Positions 1 through 13,394 are shown, counted from the stretch's first letter. The stretch is 64,000 nucleotides of DNA from Datura wrightii (GCA_035772735.1 JASDFA010000011.1:2790001-2854000); one strand, 5' to 3'. Translations and numbers: made by a program. The notes: generated by a model from the sequence alone, not told the origin.

Positions 1-1651
1 CGGAGATATATTTAGGATTTAAAAGTTTATGAGTCTTGTGATAATTTTACTTTTTTAAATGTGGTTTATGATATTTTATTTATTTATTTAATTTTGATTT
101 CAACAAAGTATAATATAATAAATAATAATGACATATTCAATATAATCTCATAAGTGAAATTTGAGAAGAGTAGAATGTAGTAGAACTTATCCCTATTTTT
201 GTAGGATAAAGATGTTTCTGATAGATTCTCGGGTCAAAAAAGAAATACATGAAACATATAGTAAATACTATGATAACAAAATAATAAAAACAAGAACATA
301 TGAAACAATAAATAATAATACACACCGAAAAATAAGAAACTACATGAATAATACTACAAACTAAGGGGAAGAGGAGAACAGTCTATTCTCTGACATCTCC
401 CATATAAAATGCACAACATTAAGCCACTACTCACTACCCTTCAACTCAAATTCTTGATCTCCGTATTTTTTTAATTCGAAATCATATCTTTAGTAAGTTG
501 GAGTTGAATCATACCTCGTCTAATCACCTTTCCCTAATTTTATTCTGACCTATCTCTATTTCTCCTTAACTCTCGCCACACGGACAACCTTTCACGTCGC
601 CTCATCGACACATCCACATATCTAACTCTACAAAATACATGCATGAACCCTAAAACTCATGGAAACATGTGTTTCTCAGTTCATCTCTCATTACACATGG
701 TCTAAGTCAAAAGTTAGCCTCATGCCAAACAAAACCAAAAAAAGAAGAAAAGATGAGTAGATCCATATGTTTCTCTCTCTTTTCCTTTTTTAATTTCTTG
801 ACCTTTGGGTTTAAAACATTAGGGGAGTGGGAATTGGTTACCAACTCAATCAGTCAACCATGTAGGTGTGACACTACAAACCACTCTTAACCATAAACCA
901 TTTGTAATTCTCTACTAGCCATTGTGTTAGGAAAACAAACTACAACTACAATACAACCATAAAAAGAAGGAAAAATTATGCAATGTGTTTTTTAGAAAAA
1001 AAAATGTTTACGTAACATAATTTAATTATATAATATTATATCTGATTTAATTCATATTTATAAATAAATTTATTTTTTATATTTTCGATTTATATATAAT
1101 ATTTTTCATTAAATATATTGTCATTTAATATTTTATATTACTTTAGTGATGCAATATTTTATGTTAATCTATTTATTTTAACAATCTCTCTAAAAAAATC
1201 CTTTTAGAACAGGCTCGTAAGGACATCAACCATTTCAAATGGAGATAAATTCAAAATTTTAAGTTTACGGCTTTAAAATTTCAAAAAATATTATTTGTTA
1301 AAGTTTAAATAAATTATTTATATATTTTAAGTAAATTTTTATTAATAGAAATCTAGAAATTTTCTCCAAAGCTATTGAATTCTTAATTAGAACTCTTAGA
1401 GTCCCTAATTCTAAAATTAATGTTTACTAATTCTCAACAAGTGGCAGTTGAATATCGCGGCCAGACAAATGTATTGTCCAACCACTAAACCCTAACATTC
1501 GCGCCCCTTCTTCTTTTAGCCTTATATTAAGACCAAGTTCAACCTGACAGCCCCCAAACTCGTCCTTGCCAAAAATTGCATCTTTTTGCTGCCTTTCCTC
1601 TCAAAACGGCAAAATTCCAAGAACTTACATAGTGTGTAATCTGAGCATTTA
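1..1651. other. Intergenic and upstream region of the first gene
   Basis: No credible coding region is seen; the short reading frames at 161-364 and 669-890 have no family signature. The sequence is AT-rich. A telo-box motif (AAACCCTAA) lies at 1487-1495, about 160 bases upstream of the first ATG, where promoter or 5'UTR elements of plant housekeeping genes often occur. A TATA-like TATATTAA follows near 1522-1529. Confidence 0.5.
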
Positions 1652-4600
1652 ATGATGGCTTCTTCATCTTCTTCTTCTACTGTGTTACATGGGAAAGAAG
1701 AGAAAGGTTTCCCTCCTCCTCACAAGCTGTTTCCAAGTCATGGTTTTGCCATGGAAGAACAGAAGAAGAAAATTCAAGATTTTAACTTTACAGGCACTGC
1801 GTCTGCCTGTGAGGAACAGAGCAGTGATGGGTTGAGGAAAGTGAAAACTAATTGGGGGAATGATTCGATTTTTGGTTCATATGGGTGGTCAGAACACTCG
1901 TCTTCCTCTGGTTTAAGCAGCCCTTTTGGGTCCGAACTTGGCTCGACAGAAACTGATGAAACTGAAAGCGAAGAGGATGAAGATTTCATTGCCCAGTTGA
2001 CTCGACAAATGGCTGATTATATGCTTAAAGATGATGAGGAAGAAGAAGATGTTTCTGTTGATGAAAATGATGTTGATGAAAACAGAGTCCCAAACTCTAC
2101 TCCCAATACTGTTCTGGTTGATTATATCTTCTCAAGATTGCAACTTTTTACCTTTTCTTTTGGTGTTAATTGTTTTTACTGAATTTGATATTCTTTTTCA
2201 GACATCAAACACATATGGGTTGGCTGGGAATTGGTACAATTCCAGGGAGATATGTTACTATAATCAAGAATCTTTAGGCACATATGTTAAGCCTGTAGCA
2301 GACTCTGTGAATCATCAAGTGAAGAGTTCTAATACTGTATTTTACTCTAGTGATGATTTGAAGAGACCAATTCAAGTAAGAATCCGAAAACTAAACGAGC
2401 TCTGTGGGTTGTTTCTCGATAAGTCTTTGCTATCTAACTGACTTGACTATATACCAGTAGCTGACTTTTGCTTTCCTGGTTTGGTACTTTATCTTCAGGT
2501 ATACCACTTGAAAGATCAACCAACTACAGCAAAACAAAAGCCCTCTAATTCTCGAGGAAAACGAGTCAAGGGGACAACTACTGAGTCCGTTCAGAAACTG
2601 AAGACCCAAAAAAACAACACGCAGAGTGCTTTTACCAAAAAACAAACACTTGGTGGGCATGTCCATGGTGGAGATAAGATTCATCTTCCAGTACAGAGTA
2701 GTGGAGCAGGCATGAGGGCTATATTTATCGGAGGATCCGGTTCAAAAAACGGGTCATCTGGAACTGGAGTCTTCTTGCCTCGCAGAATTAACCCCAATTT
2801 TACTGCAGCAGAACCAAAAAAGAAATCTGGTATGTTCACTGCTAACTCCTCCGTAGTTTTCTGCAATATCTGAAATTTGATTAAACAATCCACCAAAATG
2901 GGGATAAACGGACCCCCCATTTGTGGTGCCATCAGTTGAGTTGCGTCTAGACTTTGTCCGCCTACCATTTTTACTGGATTAAGAAACCTGTCACTATCAG
3001 AAATCAATTTTCAGGTAGCCCATGTAGATTTCCTTCATTGGCTGGTTAGATTCCAGTATATAGTTCGTTGGCTTTATCAGTTTCTTTTTTTTTTACCCGA
3101 TATCACTAATTCAAATTTATATCAAAATTTCCTACTTTAACGGTAAAATTATAAAAGAATTTTTATCAAACGCGACTTTATTCTTAAAACTCGAATTCAA
3201 AAATTAATATCTCACCACACCTTTCGCTATCACTTTAGCTATCACATTAAAGAACTTAGAAAAATGTTAGGCAGGATTTTATTCCCTCCGTTCAATCTTA
3301 TTTTACCTTTTCTTGGAAAGGATTTATTTGTATATATATTAATAGCGTAGAGTTATCCTTAATAGTATAGTTAAAGTATATCTTTTATCTATAATTATTT
3401 TACAAGTAAAGCATAATTAACATTTCGTTTATCTTAGAACTTAAACTCTACATATAAAATGCATAACTTGTAACGAAACTTGTATTAGTTTATTTAAAAA
3501 TCAATTTTTATTATTAAGAAACAAATCAAGTTAATGCCTAGTTTAGCAATGAAATGATCAAATAAACCCTCAATAATAAGTACTCCTTCCATTTCAATTA
3601 ATGTGGCGGTATACTTTGATGAGATAAAAAAAAAATTAAGAAGCAGAAAACAGCTTTTGAATATTATGGTAATATTAGAGTTTTATGACTATAAATACAT
3701 ATGTCGTTAAGACTAACATGAAAAGTTATTAGTTAAATATTTTTAAATATAAAATCATATTATTTTTGTTGGAACGAGCCAATAAGAAAATCTAGTACCA
3801 ATTATCAACTGATGTGGCGCAATTTTAATTTTTTTTTTTAATGTTATGCATTAAAATTATTAAATTCAAATAACCTGATAAATAATAAATATAAACTTAT
3901 AATTTTAAAATATTAAATTAAATTTACTGAACTTAAATTCTAAATTCATTTGAAAATCGAAATCGTCATTACCTTAGACACCAAAGTATAAAGTGGAATT
4001 TGGATAATATAAGTCAATGATGATCGATGCGAGGTACTATTACATTTGCAATTGGTTTTGTGACAGGTACTGCGAATATAGTAATATAATTATACGTTCT
4101 TATTACTTTATCTTACATATAATTCAACATTAGATGCAACAATCGATAAGTGAAAATGACTTCAAATGATATTTCCTCGGTCTTAAATTATTTTATTATA
4201 TTTTATATAAAGTTTTTAAAAAAATATTAATTTTAAAATATTTAATTTATTTATTTTTATTTGTATCTTAAGGTATAATTTTTTTATTAAATATTTGCTC
4301 TGTTTGTAGTCTTCAGGAATAATTACTATGAAGAATAAAATGTTTAAAAATTTATAAATAATTTGAGATAAGTACCATTTGTAGAAACTACAACAGGTAA
4401 TTTGAGACGGAGGGAGTATCTGTAAATAACTTCAATTATAGATTCTATAAAATGAAAAGATTAAGGGTCTGTCCAGTATGGAAAATGGTCTTTTCTATGA
4501 AAATAAATTGCGTAAAAATAAAAAAAATAAGTACGAAAAAATAAGTTCTACAAATGATATTTCATGTTAATTGTGTTCTCCCTATCCTCCAACACATTTT

Positions 4601-7114
4601 ATCTAAATTGTATAAATGACATTCCATGTTAATTGTGTCCTTTCTTTCACCCCAACACGCTTCATCTTCATCCACCCTGCCACCCCAATTCTCTATCGCC
4701 CCAACTCCCACCTTCTCATAATATTTATTTAAAGTTATATATAAATAATTTTAAAATAATATTTAGTGCATATATATATCTCAAGCAAAAAAATACATAA
4801 AAAAACTTATCTATTTTTTCTAAAAAATATTTTTTTCGTACGAACAAATCACTAATTATCTTATCGAAGGAATCTGGATTTTGAATCTGCATTAACCAAT
4901 GTAAATACAGGAGAATCATCATGATAGTGGGATCCATTTTTGTTAATTAAGGCATCCACGCTAGACAACTGACTTTATATTGATCAGTCTTTTATTATCT
5001 TATTATTATACATCTCTCCCCCACCACCACGATTCTCAATTTATCTATGAATTATAATGATGGAGACATTTTAATAAGTACGTCATCACATGATAACTCT
5101 TTTATTTTTCTTTTATTTTTTTATTTTTTTGCCTTCCACATAGTGCTCCTCCTAATACTTATCATGACTCTTCTGATGTCTTATACAATGATTGAGATAT
5201 TTTTACTGTTTCCTTTTCCTTAGATTTTTACAAGAAATATTTATTATATAAGAGATAAAAAAAAATTATTTTCTTCTAAATAATTTATAAGTAGTCATCA
5301 GAGAGATTATTTTCACCCTCGATTTTTCATATTTCTATTGAATATCTACTTGAGTTGAATTTAAAAGAAATTTAAAACGCCAAAGAAAAAAATCTCATTG
5401 TGCTTTTATTTTAGTATTTTAATATATATTTCCTTTTGTCCCCCCCCCCCCCCCCCCGAAAAAAAAGTAATAAATTTAGTTATGGTGAAGCTCTCAATAT
5501 GAGTGGGTGGTAGTTGGGGATCCATATAGTACACGAAGAAAAAGGTATCATTATGAAAGGATGTGAGAAGAGAATCGGATTTTTAAATTTGTAGAATATA
5601 AGGGGTGTTTTAAGACTTTTTTTTGAAATGTTTGGTGGTTTTTGTAAATATGGCCCTTAGTCTATTCTCTAAAAACTTTTCGAAAACAATTGGGACAATA
5701 TCAATTTTAGTCCTTCAATTATTTATAAATTTTAATTTTGGTACCTGTGATATCTCACACAGTACTCATAACCTTCATATTATTGTTATTTTTTTGCTTC
5801 GATTATTTTACTATTTTTATTTATCAAACCTATTTTGGTTAGAGCTTCTTTCATCTTATATGTTTCAAACCTATTTTGAAATGTTTTTCTTGAGCCGAGG
5901 GTGTTAATGAAAACAACTTTTTTACCTCACGAGATAGGGTAAGAACTGCATACACTCTATCCTCTTCAGATTCACTTATGAAATCACATTAAGTGTATCA
6001 TTATTATTATTACTACTTATAACCTTTAATTAAAAGCTAATATAACAATACATAAATAATTAATAGTTATAGCAACAAGGAAAGTATCTAACATGTACTT
6101 TTCAATTAATTGAACGTTAAATTTACATAGTTAGGTATCACAGGAACTATTAGAGTTTTGAGAATAATATGGGAGCTGGTCGTGTAAAATATAGATGACA
6201 GTTAGGTTAATTTATTGTTCGCAAATTTGGCAAAAGGTGTATTTTTTATTAAAACAGTTAAACAATCGAAAAGCTAACATGGGAAAGTAATTTATTGATG
6301 ACAAAAATGGGTACAGGAAGTTCAACGGTTCTAATACCAGCAAGAGTACTACAAGCCCTGCAACAACACTTCAACCACATGGATGCTTTGTCTCAATCAA
6401 ACACGTGTGCTGTCTTTCCCAAAAATGGTAAGCATAAATATCATTATACATCGTGTTATTTTGGGATTGTTATTTCATCCTCAATGTAGTATAAACGTAA
6501 CATTGTAATGTACTTATCTTTGAATTTAATTTCAGTCGAACGTGGATCGAAATTCTTTAATACTTCCTCCATTTCAAAATAAGTGGTGTTTTTAGCTTGG
6601 ACACACTCCTTAAGAAAACTACTCATTCCTAGATAGAAAAATATATTTTTATCCACTTACCCGTAAGAATATATCTTGAAAAAGATGTAACTCTTTAATA
6701 TTTTCTTTATTATGTAAAACTCTCTCCACTTAAATAAGGGTAAAATTGAAAGAACATCATTAATGTTTTCTTGATTATATAAAACATCACTTATTTTGAA
6801 AAAAAATAAAAAGGCTAAAAATACCACTTGTTTGGAAACGGAGGGAATAACAATATAATGTACACTATAAGTGTTGTGCACGTTTGGATCATTAAATGAT
6901 TGATATGCTGGAGATTTTTTTGGAAACAAAAAATTAAAGTTTAATTTAGATGATCTGTTTGGGTTGAATCATTAAATGGTGATTGATTTGTTTTGCAGAT
7001 GCAGAGAATGAAACAGAGGATTTGGTTTCAAAAGAAAATCAACATTCACCGGACCAAACAAGTCATGTGGTAAACGACCAAGAGATGCAACTACCTCAAG
7101 AATGGACGTATTAA
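1652..7114 (+). CDS. Uncharacterised plant protein with GTGVFLPRR / STVLIPARV motifs (5 exons)
   Basis: Exons read by eye: 1652-2116 (a donor at 2111 is also possible), 2202-2375, 2499-2829, 6317-6427 and 6999-7114. They give about 398 aa. All introns are GT-AG and the phases fit (0, 0, 1, 1). The N-terminal part is serine-rich and then acidic (an STETDETESEEDEDFIAQL stretch followed by an E/D run). The middle is polar. The conserved C-terminal half reads MRAIFIGG, GTGVFLPRR, EPKKKSGSSTVLIPARVLQA and ends LPQEWTY. I recognise this as the signature of a plant-specific family often called uncharacterised or, doubtfully, 'TIP41-like'. I know of no established biochemical function and assign none. 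There is no signal peptide or membrane segment. The start is the first of two adjacent ATGs (MMASSSS). Intron 3 is about 3.5 kb and carries MITE debris. Confidence 0.85.
4172..4416. mobile_element. Stowaway-like MITE in intron 3
   Basis: The left end TTTCCTCGGTCTTAAAT and the right end ATTTGAGACGGAGGGAG are imperfect inverted repeats (about 13 of 17 match). A TA dinucleotide flanks each side (4170-4171 and 4417-4418), as expected for Tc1/mariner-type insertion. It is non-coding, AT-rich and about 245 bp. Confidence 0.65.
5440..5457. repeat. Poly-C run of 18 bases followed by poly-A
   Basis: Eighteen consecutive C residues are followed by a G and then an A run. This mononucleotide tract lies inside intron 3 of the first gene and is likely length-variable. 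Confidence 0.9.
6563..6847. mobile_element. Stowaway-like MITE in intron 4
   Basis: Terminal inverted repeats (CTTCCTCCATTTC and GAAACGGAGGGAA) are flanked by TA duplications at 6561-6562 and 6848-6849. The interior matches the element at 14774-15056 in inverted orientation over its whole length, for example AAGTGGAGAGAGTTTTACAT when reversed. It lies in the last intron of the first gene. The two small reading frames inside it are not genes. Confidence 0.8.
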
Positions 7115-7715
7115 TTAATTAAACATTGGTGATTATATTAATAATGATGATGATAATGAGGGGGTTATCAATTATCATATTTATTGGGAAGCAACTAAAT
7201 AAGGACAAGCTAAATAAAAATTGGAATCTTGGTGTATATATTGAAAGGGGGTTTGATTGGAAAAGTAATAAATAGTGATGTTGAAAGTGATTGATGTGGC
7301 ATTCAATTTCATCAAACAAGTGATCAAGATGGATGACAAATTAAATAAGAAAGTCTTAGGTTGTTGTATTACTCTTGTATCATAGGAGTTTGGGCTTGTT
7401 CCTTAGGATAAAAATGTTGTACTAATGGGGAGGGATAAATAATAATGTCTTATTTATGATGATGCCTTTGTAGTAATAAAAAATTGATTGGAAGGTGTGA
7501 TAGTATTCCAATTCAAGAATGTAAAATGCCTAGTGCTAATAAAAATTGCTTCTTTCTTTTTATGGTGCATACACAAAACCAAGGACAAGAAACTAGTTTT
7601 AATTTTTTACTTTTCCCCCTTCGTTTGCATTGTGTGATAAGAAAATAGATCTACGACTTTAAATCATATTAAGAAAAACACAATTATGTAGGACTCAATA
7701 CTGATGTCACTAGAA

Positions 7716-7833
7716 TTGTACAATATAAGATGCGTAGAGATGACACTGATTTTAATAGTATGATAAGCGCAGAGTTGTACAATATAAGATGCGTAGAGAT
7801 GACACTGATTTTAATAGTATGATAAGCGCAGAG
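7716..7833. repeat. Perfect 59-bp tandem duplication
   Basis: Units 7716-7774 and 7775-7833 both begin TTGTACAATATAAGATGCG and end AAGCGCAGAG, with no difference seen. Perfect identity indicates a recent duplication or one difficult to distinguish from an assembly artefact. Confidence 0.95.
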
Positions 7834-8637
7834 AAGGGAATGCGTTGGGCCGGCGAATAATTATATTTTATCTTTTAAATAGATTTTGGTTTTAAATCTA
7901 ACTCTAAAATTGGTTGAAGCACATGCATATTTGATTTTGATGCAGTCATTGATTTAGAAAAAATGGGGAGAGGACTACAAGGTGAGGAATTCAATCTTTA
8001 TCAATAAGGTGAAAATTTTCAATTATTTAACTTACGTCTCTTTTTTTCCCCCTTTTTTTGCATGCGTACCTCACTTAGGACAACTTCAAAAACATATAGT
8101 CTTGGCAAATTCTAATTCAGATAAAATATCTAAAATTTTGATATATATTACTGAAATCTAACTATTTTTGTCTGAACATCAATCATTCAATTGTTTTTGT
8201 TTGAACTTCAGTTATATATAATTAAAATCCGATTATTCATGCCTTGCTTCAAGTATATATAACTGAAATTCACTTATTTTTACTTGATTTATATTCGTAT
8301 TTGCATGATTTTCGAACAGAAATAATTAAAAAGATATTGATAAAAATAATTTAAAATGCATTAAACATTAGACATATATACCTTAGACATCGTGTATTCA
8401 AAATGGCTACATGTGCAAAACATTTTAAAAAATAATGAATCGCCCCTGAAAGTTCTACCTAAAAACTAACATATAAAAGCGAGAATTACTCAAAATCATA
8501 TAAATAGTCAGGTAACCCTATTTTCACCGACGTGAGACTTAACTCTATCGGAGCTGCCGACAGGCTAATTAACTATTGCCAGCTCTTTATCTGGACAAAT
8601 CTGATGAGATCTTTGTTGCTATTGTACATAGTTGTTC

Positions 8638-8641
<4 letters not shown>

Positions 8642-8682
<41 letters not shown>
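8642..8682. repeat. (TA)n microsatellite
   Basis: About 20 uninterrupted TA units. Confidence 0.95.
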
Positions 8683-8684
<2 letters not shown>

Positions 8685-9520
8685 TTTAATTCGTGTTGAA
8701 TTTTTTTTTTAAATAAAATTATTTATAATTATTTAAATGATCAAATTATGTCATAATCAAGATTGAGAATTAATATTATTTGGGACTAATTTGATTTCGG
8801 AAACCTCTCTTGCCACTTGTCTTTCAGATCCAGATCTATCTCAAATTTCCTATATAAATTAGATTATATAGTTTTATTACGTATACATACTATTTTTTTG
8901 TCATTTTACATGAAACATAATAATATTAATCTAACAATTTAAGTCAGTCTTTCTTTGATTACTAACTTCTCAAACTATTCACGATATATATTTGTTATTT
9001 TGTAGCAAACTGTATTTGGTGCTTTTATATTGGAAGGAAATTGGATTTTTTGGGTTAATTTTAGATTGAAATAAATAATATATAATTAATTAAATATTTA
9101 AATTAAGAAACAAAAAACACAGCAGTAGATTCTTCTTAATCGTTGCATTAATATTGTCCGATAAAAAGAAGTTTTTTCACAGAAAGTCTGGCACTTCCTT
9201 TTTCCTCATAGAAAATTTCTATTTTTCTACGAGTTCTTAGAATTTTCTGTAAAGAAGTGTTGTGAAGAAATTTTCTTTGAAATGCGATGAACAATCTGTA
9301 ATAAGTATGATTTTATATAATATAATTTGTCTTTATATGTAATTACGTTGTTTAATTAATAAAATAAATTTAATGATCTTACGAACTACGTATTTGATTC
9401 AATTCTTCAAGTGATATCCTGCAAGCCGTCAAGCAGTCTGTTTAATTATAAGAATAATTCTCAAGCTAATTTTGTCGGCCAAATCTTTGTAGATTAGAAA
9501 TATTAAACTTTTAAAACTGT

Positions 9521-9982
9521 TAGTGATCGTTTGGTAGGATGTACTAGAAAAAATAATGCATGCATTAATTTTTTATATTATTAATGTTTTTTTTGGTACA
9601 CTTTTTCAACCTATGTATAGCTAATTCAAGCATCAGTTATACACTCTATGTATTAGGTTATGTATAACTAATACATAAAAAAACTATGGTATTAATAATG
9701 GAATGAGTTTTAATGCATGTATTAGCATAGTTAAAGACATAATTAACATTCAAAAAAATTTTCACAGTCTTTTTATCTTATTTGTGGAAGGTTCTTTTAA
9801 TAAATAAATTATTTTTAAAAATATGTAATAAATATTATTTTTAATCACCAAATCAATAATGCATAAGAAACAATCTCAGCCATAACTAATGCAATCATAA
9901 TTAATACAAATATTATTAATATAAATATTATTAATATATCTTATTCAATATTATTCTTATACACTGTAACGAACGACCCCTT
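9521..9982. mobile_element. MITE with GGTCGTTTGGTA-type ends
   Basis: The left end TAGTGATCGTTTGGTAGGAT and the right end GTAACGAACGACCCCTTA are imperfect inverted repeats. The interior carries ATGCATGCATTA-like and ACTAATAC-like blocks also seen in the element at 19791-20266, so the two belong to one family. It is non-coding. Confidence 0.65.
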
Positions 9983-12717
9983 AAAGAATTTGTTCAATTC
10001 AATCACACAAAAATTAACATCCACCTTAACAAACTAAATTTGATAATATAAACTTGCTTAATAAAATCACGTAACTTTTCACTTACTACTCTTGTAGTTT
10101 TTGGCTCTCAACAAAGTTTTCTTTTTTCTTTTAACAAAAGTATATTATATAAGAAAACAAAAGTCAAGGGAATGAAAACCGCTTTTTCGATTTCAAATTA
10201 TCTATGATATTTTTCAATTTTATGAAAATCGCTTTTTCGGTTTCAAATTATCTGTCATATTTTTCGTTTACATATTTACTAAATGATATTAATTATAAAT
10301 TTTATTTTAATTATTTTATTCTCATTTATATTTGAGGAATGTAATCTTTGTTCATGGAGTATTTAATTACTTTACTGATGTGTTTGTAGTTTTCAATATT
10401 AATTATTATAAAAAATAATTTATTTTTTTTGAAAAAATAATTAATTTTATTTTAAATTTATAAAGATAAATAATTTAAAATAGTTATGCTAAAAAATTAC
10501 AACAGATAACTTGAAACAAAAAAAGTATATACTTTCTTCATTTCAAAATACTTGTCATAATTTTCTTTTTGAGAGTTAAACGAGGTAAATTTTGATTAAA
10601 ATATATATATTTTTTTGCCTTATCAAAATAAGAATAATTATAACTCATTTAACTTTTTAAATATAATTTTTAAAAATCCAAATTTTTAATTTTAATATAT
10701 AAACTAATTTAATTTAATTTAACTTTAAATATTAATTACATTAACTCTTAAAAAGAAACAAAGAAAGTACTACATCATTCAATAGAAAGTGCTATTTAAC
10801 AAGGACCGCCTCTAATAACAACTCTATTTGACTGATAAATAGTTAATAGACTCTAGAGGTTGGTAATTTAGCTGAAGTGTTAAAAAATTAGTTAAAATTT
10901 TTTTCAGTCGCAAAATAGATTACTAATTTATTTGGTTAAATTTTAAATCAATTTATTTTAAGATTTTTTTTTAGAAATGTTTATCGAAAAAATATTTTTA
11001 GTGAAAAATAATTTATATTTAATTAATAAATTTAAAAAACACTTTTGAACAACAATTAATGTTTAATCAAATTTTTTAAAAATGTTTTTAGGTATTTCTT
11101 TTAAGTGTTTTTCCAATAAGTCATTCTGGAAAAAAACTTTTTTTTTTAATTTCTGAAAAAAATTTATACTAATTCTTAACAATATTTATTTTTTCGTAAA
11201 AATTTAATCAAACATTTTAATATTTTTTTTTTAAAAAAATACTTCTTGCTTTTCAAAAGTCGTGAAATATGCTGTCGTTACATTGTTGATCGACAAGTCA
11301 CATGAGGTACTCTCTTTAATTTATTAATTCGGACTTTCTGCATTATTCCTGGCACACCATGAAGAAAATGACAGCAAAAAATAAAACAAAAACAAGAAAA
11401 AACCGTATACACCTGGGGAAATAATTCTTTTGGTGTAAACTAGGTGGTAGTTAGTAATTTCACCCTTTGCTTTTAACTTATTCAATATTAATGTAATATA
11501 TTTTTAAAGAAATAATAGATATTATATTTATTTTAAATAAAATAAAATTTAAATAATATTTTTTTTAATTTTTAAACTGAATAATTAAATATGAATATTT
11601 ATTTTTATTATAATAAATAAATAAAATTGAACAGAGGAAGTACTATCTAATTTCGTTTGAGTGTTTAGTTATTTGACAAATTAAGAGAATTAATACTCTC
11701 TCTTATCTAAAATAGTTGTCATATTTTACTTTTGGAGAGTTGACTAATTTTAATTTCAAAACTAAATTAAATTAGATTAATTTAATATTTTAAATTAAAA
11801 TTTAAAAATTATATTATAAAAATTATAAATTGAGATTTTTTAATAATAATATAATTAAAAATATATCAAAATTTATCCATTTGATTTTATTTTTTTTAAA
11901 AAGGGGGAAGAGAGAAGAAGAGAGAAAAAGGGCGAGAAGGAGGAAGGAGAGAGGTGAGCGAGAGAGAGGGAGAAAGACGAGGAAGGCGAGAGAGATTTGG
12001 ATAGAGTGGGGAGAAATGCTACAAATTATAATTATTTTTCATAAAATATTATTTTTTAAAACTATATCTACTAATGGAAAATACATAACAAATGTTTGCT
12101 ATACTATGTAATTTTCTCTTAAACTTATAATTTACTTTTCCCGTTCATTTCGTCACATGCTTGCTTAGAGTTCCTGATTTTCGGACCAACTTATATGTAT
12201 CATGATTAATTCGATAGTGTATGTGCTATCTCTTGCTAACAAGGATATCGAGCAATTTGTCCACCAAGGATTGAAAATATTGAAAAAAATTATCTAGTAT
12301 TTTGTCTTCACCGAATATTTAAACCAAAAACCTCAAAATTTTCAATTCATTTTATTGATCACTAAATCATACCTTATCATCTATCTATAAAACTAATTAA
12401 AATCAGGACAAAATTTAATTAGAAACATGCATTTCTTTTTAAAATTAAAGTAGCTCATTATAACCTGAAAATTTTATGATTTTTAAAACGTTTATGGCTG
12501 CTAAAAGTACGTGTTTGGTTTGAAGAAAAACATCTTGCATGTTAAAGTCATTTTTTAGTCTCTGGTTTATTCAAAAGCACTTCTAGTTTCTAACTTTCTA
12601 TCAATAAGAACCAAAAGAGCTTCCCACTTATGTGTGGACAACATTTTCCTTTGCGGATAAATTACTTATCCCATATTAATTGCTCTAATTGACACTTAAA
12701 GAGTTAAGTCTTTATTA
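9983..12717. other. AT-rich intergenic region with MITE fragments
   Basis: No gene is seen. A short imperfect duplication (GCTTTTTCGATTTC and GCTTTTTCGGTTTC) lies near 10180-10260. A Stowaway-like element may span about 10530-10770 (ends CTTTCTTCATTTC and GAAACAAAGAAAGTA), and further half-elements lie near 11640-11720. A purine-rich block at 11900-12000 is annotated separately. Confidence 0.5.
11885..12110. repeat. Purine-rich dispersed repeat, copy 1
   Basis: A GA-rich tract (11900-11995) is followed by CTACAAATTATAATTATTTT and an AT tail. The same arrangement occurs reverse-complemented at 13395-13620, so this is a dispersed repeat. The basic reading frame across it (runs of REERKRARRR) is a by-product of the purine tract. 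Confidence 0.6.
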
Positions 12718-12835
12718 CTCCCTGAATTTCAAAATAAATAGTGCTTTAATTTCAACTTAAATATTCTTTAAGAAAATTATTCATTTCTAAAAAAAAAATA
12801 TATATTTTTATCTATTTACTCTTAATAAATATCTC
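12718..12835. mobile_element. Truncated Stowaway-like MITE
   Basis: The left end is CTCCCTGAATTTC after a TA dinucleotide. About 118 bases match the first part of the 6563-6847 element (CTTTAAGAAAATTATTCATT against CTTAAGAAAACTACTCATTC). The right part is missing where the 95-bp tandem repeat begins. Confidence 0.65.
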
Positions 12836-13116
12836 TATTACGGAAATACGTTATATTTGCGCGTTCGGCAATAATGAAGCACACTATGTCCGTGCGCACA
12901 ATAAATATATTAGCGCGTATATAATATCTCTGTAGTAAAAATACATTATATTTGCACATAAAGTAATAGTGAAACACACTCTATCTATATGCATAATTAA
13001 TGTATTCGCGCATATATAATATCTCTATAACAAAAATATATTATACTTGCGAACACAATAATAATAAAATAAACTATATCCACACACTTAATAAATATAT
13101 TCACATATATATAATT
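12831..13116. repeat. Three-unit tandem repeat, period 95 bp
   Basis: Units start at 12831, 12926 and 13021, each with ATCTCT, and end at a TATATAAT stretch. Unit 1 is richest in CG (TTGCGCGTTCGGC, GTGCGCAC, AGCGCGTAT). Units 2 and 3 show mostly C-to-T and G-to-A changes at those places. A partial fourth ATCTCTATTT follows at 13117. Confidence 0.85.
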
Positions 13117-13394
13117 ATCTCTATTTATTTATATAAATAGTAAGAATACCGCACAAATCACAAGTATAATAATATATATATATTATAATTTTTCGAAAAT
13201 ATTACTATTTCGGATAATTAAGAGCCTATACTATCTACCACATATATTGTTTTCCTTAATTAGTTAACTTGGCTGATTGGTACATGCACGGTGGCCCCAA
13301 TTTTGTCAGGCTTCTAACTATGGTAGTAATTCTTGGCCTTTAATTGTCGGTTGCCACATGCAATATATATTCCTTCCATTTCCTTTTTACTATC

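Larger units (their letters stand above)
2830..6316 (+). other. Large third intron with repeat debris
   Basis: The interval lies between the donor after KKS (G|GTATGT at 2830) and the acceptor ending TACAG at 6316, and splits one glycine codon. It is AT-rich and holds a Stowaway-like MITE (4172-4416), further MITE-like ends near 3284 and 3582 (CCCTCCGTTC, ACTCCTTCCATTTC), an 18-base C run (5440-5457) and no reading frame with a recognisable domain. Confidence 0.7.
7115..9520. other. Intergenic region downstream of the first gene
   Basis: The 3'UTR of the first gene probably occupies the first few hundred bases (AATAAA near 7479). Beyond it are a 59-bp tandem duplication and an AT microsatellite, annotated separately. 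No coding region is supported. Confidence 0.6.

Noticed and set aside
11830..12111. 93-aa plus-strand frame rich in R, E and K
   Set aside because: It is produced by the GA-rich repeat; composition is extreme and the inverted copy at 13.4-13.6 kb gives the same kind of artefact.
12831..13116. Considered as a CRISPR-like array
   Set aside because: Units are contiguous tandem copies without unique spacers, in plant nuclear DNA.
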